Assembly: GCA_016840025.1 (NCBI GenBank)
Contig: JAEOTF010000474.1
Location: forward strand, 1-6,206
Direction: 5' to 3'
Source of the DNA: Candidatus Hodarchaeota archaeon
Lineage (GTDB): Archaea > Asgardarchaeota > Heimdallarchaeia > Hodarchaeales > YT1-039
DNA: 6,206 nt
Every line of letters starts with the position of its first letter. The first letter of the stretch is position 1. The notes under the pieces are model-generated. The model searched no databases and had not been told where the DNA came from. It saw nothing but the letters and a program-made list of their open reading frames with translations. Shown here piece after piece: positions 1 through 5,655 of this stretch. The translations under genes and the position numbers were made by a program.

Positions 1-1278
1 CGAACGATTTCTCGACTTTCGAACTCGTGAGTCCCATTTCTGAGACGTCCACGCATGGAAGTTCCAATACTTTACTCTAGGGTGCGCCAAACCACCCACT
101 ACCACCTGACTATCCTTTTGGATAGTGTGGAGATACATATTGAGAATATTAAATGAACCATTAATATCTGCGTTTTGGTTTTTGCTATACAGTTTACATT
201 TTTTGTTTTTACATATAAATAAGCCACGTTTACAACGTGCTCCTCTTTTCTTACACGCATGACACGTAGTCGAGGAGTTCCGTTCACTCACTTGTTCAAC
301 TCGTATGCCTACGTCTTCCGCCTTGTAGATGAGTAGGTCGGTGAACTTCTGGTAACTCCATGCGTATAACTTTTGATTCCCTTTCTTACCCCAATTCTTA
401 TCTTGACGAATGTTCTTTAATTTCCCAAGCACAATCGTTTTAATCTTATTTTTAAAACAATGGGCAATGATCTGTTTTGTCAGAGCATGAATCGCCTGAT
501 TTATCTGCGCAGCCTGTTTCTGATAGAGATTCGCTAACCCTGGTGACCAGGCAAACTTCTTTTTCCGCGCTTGGAGTTGATGTTGGACTTTTGCGATCTG
601 TTTATTGAAATACCGTTGAATACTGAGAATTCCTTTCCCTGTGAAAAGAACTTCTACGCCTTGGGTGGTGACACAGGCAGCCAGATTGATTATTCCCTGA
701 TCTATAGCAAGGCAGTTAGTTTCGTGTTCTTCCTCAAAAGGGGGAATAGAGCACTGCATAACTAAATAAGCATACCAGTGACCGGCCACTTGTTTAATCT
801 CTAAGGTTCTCGGTCTACCTGTAAGGTTTTTATAAGACTCAAAAGGCAGCCACAAAAACCGACTCGAAAAATGAAGTTCTTGTCGTAGTTTCTTGGACAA
901 GGAGAGACGAAGTGTCTTTCCTTCGATATGAAAGCCAACCCTCTTAAACAGGATGGTAGAACGCGCTTCTTTCGGACGAAACCTTGGTGGGCGTGAGGTG
1001 GGATACACCTTTCGTAATTGGACCCAAGATTTGTAACTGTGATCTAATTTTCGGAGAATCCCTTGAGCAGATTGGGAATGCAACAATCTATACCAATGGT
1101 TGTCTTTAAGCTGTTTACATTGGTCGGCGTAACTAGGGATCTTGCCATTTGCTTTCCAACTCGCCTGTCGTTCCCAATTAGCGGTATTCCATAACTTCGT
1201 ACATACAAAGGCCATATAATCTAAGATCACGGCTTTTCTCTTAGACACTTGGAGTTTTAATTTATTGGTACGAAGCAT
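1..1278 (-). CDS. tnpB: TnpB-family RNA-guided endonuclease (IS200/IS605 superfamily, tnpB-only type), C-terminus cut by window edge
   Basis: The frame is open for 426 codons from ATG at 1278 to base 1 without a stop, so the gene continues left. TnpB proteins are transposon-encoded nucleases guided by an RNA from the element's end. The order of motifs is typical. There is an N-terminal helical/beta region (1-180), then RuvC-I at 190-204 with the catalytic Asp in AIDQGIINLA (D193). RuvC-II lies around 281-293 (TIVLGKLKNIRQD), followed by the conserved YKAE..GI segment (318-325) and SERNSSTTC. A zinc finger uses C339, C342, C356 and C361. RuvC-III is NADINGSFNIL with D371. The tail GGLAHPRVKYW resembles the C-terminal tail of haloarchaeal TnpBs, so little is missing. 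The RuvC-II acidic residue is absent (G285/K286), which may affect cleavage. No tnpA is in the window, suggesting an IS1341-like element. The start is supported by an AGGA 8 bases upstream and a TATA box beyond it. G+C is higher than in the TerB gene. The family call is firm; activity is uncertain. Confidence 0.93.
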   Translation of the reverse strand, partial: MLRTNKLKLQVSKRKAVILDYMAFVCTKLWNTANWERQASWKANGKIPSYADQCKQLKDNHWYRLLHSQSAQGILRKLDHSYKSWVQLRKVYPTSRPPRFRPKEARSTILFKRVGFHIEGKTLRLSLSKKLRQELHFSSRFLWLPFESYKNLTGRPRTLEIKQVAGHWYAYLVMQCSIPPFEEEHETNCLAIDQGIINLAACVTTQGVEVLFTGKGILSIQRYFNKQIAKVQHQLQARKKKFAWSPGLANLYQKQAAQINQAIHALTKQIIAHCFKNKIKTIVLGKLKNIRQDKNWGKKGNQKLYAWSYQKFTDLLIYKAEDVGIRVEQVSERNSSTTCHACKKRGARCKRGLFICKNKKCKLYSKNQNADINGSFNILNMYLHTIQKDSQVVVGGLAHPRVKYWNFHAWTSQKWDSRVRKSRNRS

Positions 1279-1286
1279 AAAGCAAG

Positions 1287-1337
1287 TCCTGAGTGAAAAA
1301 ATTACTCATACGAATTATGTCGGCATAGTTTATATAA
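1287..1337 (-). promoter_or_regulatory. Probable tnpB promoter and ribosome binding site
   Basis: On the minus strand a TATA-like TTATATA element occupies 1331-1337. It lies about 53 bases before the tnpB ATG, leaving room for a leader of roughly 25-30 bases. An AGGA at 1290-1287 sits 8 bases before the ATG. The leader contains a small inverted repeat, TGAGT (1290-1294) with ACTCA (1304-1308). This could be a stem in the mRNA or part of the subterminal hairpin at the element's left end. Position and composition support a promoter; there is no experimental support. Confidence 0.45.
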
Positions 1338-1542
1338 TGCTACAAGAGTTAACTAAAAGTGAAATGGATGTTGTTACTGTTTTAATCACTATATAGAGTG
1401 TTAAATTCATCGTATTCGGATTTTACGTCTTGATATCGAAAATAAAGGAGTTCAATAAGCAAATCATCCCACAGCTAAAGCAATAGGCTTTCTTGTAAAA
1501 AATTCTGTAAAATAATCAAAAACATTCCGTCCTCAAAGCAAG

Positions 1543-1581
1543 AAAAAGGTGGGAGAAGTAAAATCAATCTCCCTTTTTTTT
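1543..1581. terminator. Bidirectional hairpin terminator
   Basis: GGGAGA at 1551-1556 pairs with TCTCCC at 1568-1573 around an 11-base loop. On the plus strand it is followed by eight T (1574-1581). On the minus strand it is followed by five T (complement of 1543-1547). The A-rich left flank can also pair with the T tract through A-T and G-U pairs, extending the stem. It lies about 90 bases beyond the stop of the minus-strand gene at 1661-2290, which is the likely user. No plus-strand gene ends here. Confidence 0.6.
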
Positions 1582-1660
1582 GTGTTTTTCTACCAACCTT
1601 AATTAGCCATTTATATTTTTAGACAGAGATTAGTAGAAAGGCGATCTGCGACCTAAGGAA

Positions 1661-2290
1661 CTAGCGGGTTTTCCCTCGATATATCAGGAGTAGTAGGGGC
1701 ACTAAACCAGCGATAATTATGAAAATGTTGGGGAATTCGGGCGTAACCGCGTCATCATAATAAGTTCTGAAAGTCGCATCAAAAGAGGGATTTCCGCTCC
1801 AAAATCCATCAGCATAAGCATTACTCATTACAGCTGACCACCCAAATGAATCATCACTTGTTGTAAATGTCGGATCTCTCAGAAGAATATAGTACGTTGC
1901 CCCTATCGTGATACTGACCGTTGTAAACGTATAATCAAACCAACTACCTCCACTAATCAGTCCTGACAAGTCAAGTAGCCCGCTTGCTAAGGGTGTCAGT
2001 CCATCGGATGCGTCGTCCAGCGTTACATTTGCATATCTGCCCGTCGGGTCTTCGGTATCTTGATTCCATATATAAACGCTTATGCGTGCAATACCATCAA
2101 CGGAGGGTGTAAAAGTTTGGTAAAATCCCACCGTATCGAGTTCTGCAGACGGACCAGTCGTTGATTGTTCTTGATCTATCACGTATGCCCTGGTACCGCC
2201 TGCAACTGAGCGAATAAAGTGGTTATTCCCACCATTTAGCAATAGACATGCCATTACGACCAGAATGAGTACAAAAGTCTTTTGTTTCAT
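1661..2290 (-). CDS. Secreted beta-sandwich protein with PEF-CTERM-like membrane sorting tail
   Basis: This 209-residue protein is exported and held at the cell surface. Residues 1-20 (MKQKTFVLILVVMACLLL) form a signal sequence. Residues about 38-178 look all-beta, with QTFTPSVDGIARISVYIW, then TPLASGLLDLS, then YTFTTVSITIGATYYILLRDP, and finally FDATFRTYYDD. This pattern recurs in many extracellular bacterial and archaeal proteins as a choice-of-anchor or carbohydrate-binding-like sandwich. I cannot assign it to a named Pfam family with confidence, and no catalytic motif is visible. The C-terminus has the tripartite sorting layout: PEFP at 184-187, a hydrophobic span about 188-203, and basic RGKTR. 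In Methanosarcina-type systems the PEF-CTERM tail is processed by an archaeosortase. The start is fixed by GGAG 7 bases upstream. It lies downstream of the TerB gene on the same strand but is separated by more than 230 bases, so it is probably transcribed separately. Confidence 0.85.
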   Translation of the reverse strand: MKQKTFVLILVVMACLLLNGGNNHFIRSVAGGTRAYVIDQEQSTTGPSAELDTVGFYQTFTPSVDGIARISVYIWNQDTEDPTGRYANVTLDDASDGLTPLASGLLDLSGLISGGSWFDYTFTTVSITIGATYYILLRDPTFTTSDDSFGWSAVMSNAYADGFWSGNPSFDATFRTYYDDAVTPEFPNIFIIIAGLVPLLLLIYRGKTR

Positions 2291-2297
2291 AATTTAT

Positions 2298-2301
2298 CTC
2301 C
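2298..2301 (-). promoter_or_regulatory. Ribosome binding site of the secreted-protein gene
   Basis: GGAG on the minus strand, 7 bases before the ATG at 2290, matches the archaeal anti-Shine-Dalgarno core and decides the start. An A/T-only tract at about 2337-2347 on the same strand could serve as the TATA region, but it has no clear consensus. Confidence 0.65.
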
Positions 2302-2304
2302 AAA

Positions 2305-2334
2305 GAGTAGATGTTCAGAAGTTTTTTTCTACTC
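2305..2334. repeat. Inverted repeat in the leader of the secreted-protein gene
   Basis: GAGTAG (2305-2310) is repeated inverted as CTACTC (2329-2334), with 18 bases between. It lies just upstream of the ribosome binding site. It could be a leader stem or an operator, but six base pairs in AT-rich DNA may be chance. Confidence 0.3.
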
Positions 2335-2397
2335 CTAAAAATTTTTTACTCTTACTTGCAAAACAGGATTACAAAACTGGATTTTAGAGACCAAATT

Positions 2398-2422
2398 ACT
2401 ACATTTGATATTCAATTGTAGT
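2398..2422. repeat. Near-perfect 25-base palindrome/hairpin in the intergenic spacer
   Basis: ACTACA (2398-2403) pairs with TGTAGT (2417-2422). After one T·T mismatch, TTGA (2405-2408) pairs with TCAA (2412-2415) around a TAT loop. This gives ten base pairs in a compact stem. There is no U-tract on either side, so a classic terminator is unlikely. It sits about 110-130 bases upstream of the secreted-protein start and about 105 bases beyond the stop of the small basic ORF. A dimeric regulator site or a processing hairpin between the two units are both possible. Confidence 0.5.
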
Positions 2423-2526
2423 GTTGTCAGTAGTCGATTAAAAACATTGTGAATCCCAGTATTTTATGGTAAATTTAGCAATGTATAGCGAATTTATCCA
2501 CATTTGGAATATACTGTTAAGTTAAA

Positions 2527-2694
2527 TTAATAGGAGCTATTTTTGTACTTTTTATCTATTTTCTGTTCTTCCTCTTCGCTTTTTCTATCTATATACTTAT
2601 CCAGGTTTTTCCTCTTTCTTTTCTTCAATCCGACACCCTTTTCCATTTTCTTTTTACAGTAAAAGTTTATTTTATTTCCTTTTTTCTCTATCAT
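2527..2694 (-). CDS. Small highly basic hypothetical protein (55 aa), coupled to the TerB-domain gene
   Basis: The ATG at 2694 begins two bases after the TAA of the large upstream gene, and the frame runs 55 codons to TAA at 2529-2527. I do not recognise the protein. It begins MIEKKGNKINFYCKKK and contains LKKRKRKNLDKY, then an acidic run SEEEEQ, and ends KNSSY. It has 17 Lys and 3 Arg against 9 Asp/Glu, a net charge near +11, and one Cys. This points to a nucleic-acid or ribosome-binding peptide, but that is inference from charge alone. No Shine-Dalgarno is visible, so translation would depend on re-initiation after the upstream stop. A-rich DNA readily gives Lys-rich frames, so the ORF could be spurious. 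The tight coupling and clean stop argue for it. Confidence 0.5.
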   Translation of the reverse strand: MIEKKGNKINFYCKKKMEKGVGLKKRKRKNLDKYIDRKSEEEEQKIDKKYKNSSY

Positions 2695-2696
2695 GA

Positions 2697-5435
2697 TTAT
2701 TGCGTATTAAGAAGGATTCTAATCTCTTTCATATATTCTTCTACTATATTATAATCTTCTATCACGATATCCCCTATTGTTTCTATCGCTAATTCATTAA
2801 TACTCTCAATCAATGCTTCTGGCATAAGTGCATTGGTTTCAGCGATCTCTTCTATTTTTTTTCGTGTATTACTCGATTTTAAGACAACAGATATTGTTTC
2901 TATTTGGTAGTCAATTAGATTTTCTTTAAATGCATTCCATTCCTCATCTAAACCATTGATCATTATTACATTTTGATCGTTAGTAACAGTAGATGCATCT
3001 AGAGGTTTTAAAGTTGGATCTTCTAATTGTAGTGATATTTCTTCATCTTTAAGATCATTTGATGTAATCACTGTATCTACTTCAGTAGTGCTTAGTAGTT
3101 CTTCTATCTCTTCAGACTCTTTTTCTAAGGCTTTCACCTTTTCCCGATCAAGTTTGAACTTGCCGCTTTTCACGATTAGATACATTTTAGAGTGTTTTGG
3201 GGAGATTTGGCCCAGATAATCTTCTCCGAATGTTTCAACCCAGTAATAGTCAATAAGGGCTTGAACATTAGGATCTCTTATCTTTACTTTGAACTTTCCT
3301 TTGATTTTATGGATTTTTCTTAATCTATTAAGAATTTCTTTAATCAAATTGGTCAATAGATCATACAGATAAATCTTAGTGCGAGTATACGGATAAACCT
3401 CAATTTTTATTTTCTTAAAGTACCTAGCGCGGTCAAATGGGAGTTTCTTGAAAGATATAGGTTTGAAGTATTCTAATAACCCCTGTCCATAATTTTCTTT
3501 ATGATAATCCTCTAATAATCTTAGTACATTTATTAAATGCTTATCTAGATCTATTTCCTTTCTATCTTTCTCTCTTTTGGTCGCAAATTGTTTCTGGTAG
3601 TCTATCAGATGATAAATCAGGTGAATTGGAATCTCAGCGATGTTTAAGTGGTAATATTTCGAATAAATCAAATTAGAAAGGTAATTAATCAATCCCTTAT
3701 GCTTTCGGTCAGATAGCAGGGTTACAGCGTTTTCAAAGAAGGAAGCCATTACTTGAATTGAACTGTCCTTTATGTAAAGATATTCCATAACCCATTTTGG
3801 CAGATATCTATCAAGTTCTGGAAATTTAATTCTATAATTTATCCAAATATTGAGTAATTGCCCGTACCCGTCCTCAGCATTTACAATATCGCGATCATTA
3901 ATGACCTCATATAAGTACACGAGTACATATGAAAGGTCAGTCCTTATATATTCTCCTTTACGAACATTTTTTCGCCAATAAAAGTACCAATCCTTTTGTC
4001 TCCTAGTCATATCCCTATAAGAAGGATAATATACTCTGAATGGAACGAATATTGGGGGAATTCCAGTTTTATGTTTTTTTGTATCGAGGGCAAATTCTTC
4101 TAACGATGTTCGTCTTAAAGTAAGTATCTCATCACGAATAGCTGCTGCTTTTTCATACTCTTTCCTATCCGCAGCTTCAATCATTGCTTTTTCTAGTTCT
4201 AACATCCTATCCTGACTGTATGAAGGTTCTTGCTCTGGAAGTTTGAAGGTAATCGATTCACTTCCCTTTTGGACAGTTGAAATGTCAACAGCGGGTTTTT
4301 TAGAATCATGAGGAGACATCGAAAAATGTTGATCTAAACTACTCTGTCTACTACTAGACCGTTCTTCCTTAACTTCACTTGATTTTAGAGATTCTCTAGT
4401 AGGTATTGCTTCAGAGGTAGATTTAGAACTCATTTGGTGAGGTGGGGGAGTTATCTTCAACTCAAATTCTACAAATCTCGGTTCTTTTTCTGAAGATGTA
4501 ACAGATTTTTCATTAAATATAACTAAATCGATTAAATTCACATCAATGATTAGTCGGACTTTATCGTCGATTGTTCCCGCTTTTGATGCAGTCTTTCCTG
4601 CGAAGTCAGTTATTTCCATAAGTTTTTCTTCAATGTAGAAAACAATATTACTAAAAAAATTGACCAGTGTAGAGTACGAGGCTAACCAACGAACAAATTT
4701 GACTAAAAGCTCATCAATCATAGTATTCCGATATTGAGTAAATGGAAAATCCGAAAATTGGACAAATAATTCATAGATGTCTTTCCCTTGTTTTTCACCA
4801 TAGTATCGATTAATTTCTTTGAATATTTGAGGAATATATTGCTCTAGTAATGTAGAATAACCTTTTTGGCAGAACGAACTCCCATATACTGATGAGTAAA
4901 CGATAGAGTTTACTACGTACAACGGAAATTCCAAACATATTTGCTTAAGATACATATATAGAAATTCTTCAAACATGATCTTGTTGATAGGAAATCCTTC
5001 AAGTCCAATCAAAGATACATCTGGTAATTCAATATTTTTACTTGATACAGAGTAACAACCGAAAACTCTGGCTTCTATGTAACAACTGAAAACTCTGGCT
5101 CCATGTTCTATATCAAAAAAGGGATCTTCGCTTGAGATGATTTCTGTCGATCCAAGCTCCTCTTTAGATATTACCCTCGAAACTTGGGCATAGACATTCG
5201 CTAAGGGGGCTTTTTTAGAAAAAGCAGGTGCCATTTTCAATGGAAAGAAAAGGTATTCACCTAATATTGGTTTTTTCTCTTCCTGCCATCCTAAAAAATA
5301 TGTTTCAGTTTTTTTATTGATAAAATTTAGATATGGCGATGGAATTCTTTGATTAGATTGTATTTTTTCCGATTCAGTAGGAGTAACCTTCTTTGATACG
5401 ATAATAGCTTTATTCAGATTACTCCAATTACTCAT
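2697..5435 (-). CDS. UVR motif / TerB-N / TerB-C multidomain protein (912 aa)
   Basis: This is a large cytosolic protein with no signal or membrane segment. Residues about 40-330 form a region I do not recognise. Residues 331-380 are a Ser/Pro/charged linker. A UVR motif lies at 413-442 (LELEKAMIEAADRKEYEKAA then IRDEI), the helical hairpin used for UvrB-UvrC contact and found in some chaperone adaptors. TerB-N covers about 460-610, shown by PIFVPFRVYYPSYRDMTRRQ, WYFYWRKNVRKGEY and TDLSYVLVYLYE. TerB-C covers about 690-905, shown by KGKFKVKIRDP, LDREKVKALEKES and MPEALIESINELAIETIGD. In bacteria TerB-N and TerB-C usually flank a TerB metal-binding domain. Here the roughly 80 residues between them show no clear TerB. 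Such proteins occur in Ter-linked stress and DNA-processing neighbourhoods. The biochemical role is unknown, and a scaffold role is inference. The start is supported by AGGTG 8 bases upstream. The gene is strongly AT-rich. It is divergent from the beta-helix gene and leads into the small basic ORF. Confidence 0.88.
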   Translation of the reverse strand: MSNWSNLNKAIIVSKKVTPTESEKIQSNQRIPSPYLNFINKKTETYFLGWQEEKKPILGEYLFFPLKMAPAFSKKAPLANVYAQVSRVISKEELGSTEIISSEDPFFDIEHGARVFSCYIEARVFGCYSVSSKNIELPDVSLIGLEGFPINKIMFEEFLYMYLKQICLEFPLYVVNSIVYSSVYGSSFCQKGYSTLLEQYIPQIFKEINRYYGEKQGKDIYELFVQFSDFPFTQYRNTMIDELLVKFVRWLASYSTLVNFFSNIVFYIEEKLMEITDFAGKTASKAGTIDDKVRLIIDVNLIDLVIFNEKSVTSSEKEPRFVEFELKITPPPHQMSSKSTSEAIPTRESLKSSEVKEERSSSRQSSLDQHFSMSPHDSKKPAVDISTVQKGSESITFKLPEQEPSYSQDRMLELEKAMIEAADRKEYEKAAAIRDEILTLRRTSLEEFALDTKKHKTGIPPIFVPFRVYYPSYRDMTRRQKDWYFYWRKNVRKGEYIRTDLSYVLVYLYEVINDRDIVNAEDGYGQLLNIWINYRIKFPELDRYLPKWVMEYLYIKDSSIQVMASFFENAVTLLSDRKHKGLINYLSNLIYSKYYHLNIAEIPIHLIYHLIDYQKQFATKREKDRKEIDLDKHLINVLRLLEDYHKENYGQGLLEYFKPISFKKLPFDRARYFKKIKIEVYPYTRTKIYLYDLLTNLIKEILNRLRKIHKIKGKFKVKIRDPNVQALIDYYWVETFGEDYLGQISPKHSKMYLIVKSGKFKLDREKVKALEKESEEIEELLSTTEVDTVITSNDLKDEEISLQLEDPTLKPLDASTVTNDQNVIMINGLDEEWNAFKENLIDYQIETISVVLKSSNTRKKIEEIAETNALMPEALIESINELAIETIGDIVIEDYNIVEEYMKEIRILLNTQ
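5052..5105. repeat. In-frame 27-base tandem duplication within the TerB-domain gene
   Basis: Two adjacent 27-base units (5052-5078 and 5079-5105) are identical over most of their length, differing at a few bases, mainly near the unit end. On the minus strand they encode a near-duplicate nine-residue segment (ARVFSCYIE followed by ARVFGCYSV, residues 113-130). The length is a multiple of three, so the frame is kept. The divergence is small, so the duplication looks fairly recent or under conversion. Confidence 0.85.
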
Positions 5436-5443
5436 AGACTTAA

Positions 5444-5483
5444 CACCTAATTGAACAATAATTATTGAAGCTTTATTTCAATA
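5444..5483 (-). promoter_or_regulatory. Promoter region of the TerB-domain gene with overlapping inverted repeat
   Basis: AGGTG at 5448-5444 lies 8 bases before the ATG at 5435 and serves as the ribosome binding site. A TATA-like AAATAAA occupies 5478-5472 on the minus strand. It sits inside an inverted repeat, TATTGAA (5463-5469) with TTCAATA (5477-5483), with a 7-base spacer. This is the placement expected of an operator that would block TBP, but the factor is unknown. Confidence 0.4.
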
Positions 5484-5596
5484 TTCATGAAAGGATCTTA
5501 AGGCATCTTCAGATTGTGTATATGAAGATAATTAAAAAAGAAAGCGATCCAGATATTATTTCTAATGCTGTTCAAAAACGGTATAACTTATTAATC

Positions 5597-5650
5597 ATAT
5601 AAAAAAGATCGTCCATGATTCCCACATTTTTTCTATCACAAAAGAAGGGG
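5597..5650 (+). promoter_or_regulatory. Probable promoter and ribosome binding site of the beta-helix gene
   Basis: CATATAAAAAAG around 5596-5607 is a good archaeal TATA box, about 50-60 bases before the ATG at 5656, implying a leader near 25-30 bases. GAAGGGG at 5644-5650 lies 5 bases before the ATG and fixes the start. The in-frame open region upstream of 5656 back to 5587 contains no ATG, which also favours this start. Confidence 0.55.
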
Positions 5651-5655
5651 TAATA

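Larger units (their letters stand above)
1279..1660. other. Non-coding interval between tnpB and the secreted-protein gene
   Basis: This 382-base stretch holds the tnpB promoter at its left end and a bidirectional hairpin terminator near 1543-1581. No convincing gene is visible on either strand. The longest ATG frames I read are under 30 codons (for example 1337-1396 on the plus strand). The left end of the tnpB element should lie here, but I cannot place its boundary because the partner end is outside the window. Confidence 0.7.

Noticed and set aside
99..287. Minus-strand 62-codon ORF
   Set aside because: It is out of frame inside tnpB, whose continuous frame covers the same bases and carries the zinc finger and RuvC-III motifs.
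571..765. Plus-strand 64-codon ORF
   Set aside because: It lies antisense to the tnpB coding frame and shows no recognisable motif.
1313..1396. Short minus-strand frame upstream of tnpB (MNLTLYIVIK)
   Set aside because: About 26 codons, overlapping the probable tnpB promoter, with no domain or supporting signals.
5522..5602. Plus-strand 26-codon ORF (begins MKIIKKESDPDIIS) in the divergent region
   Set aside because: It has no ribosome binding site and overlaps the probable TATA box of the beta-helix gene. It is too short to separate from chance, though it could be a gene remnant.
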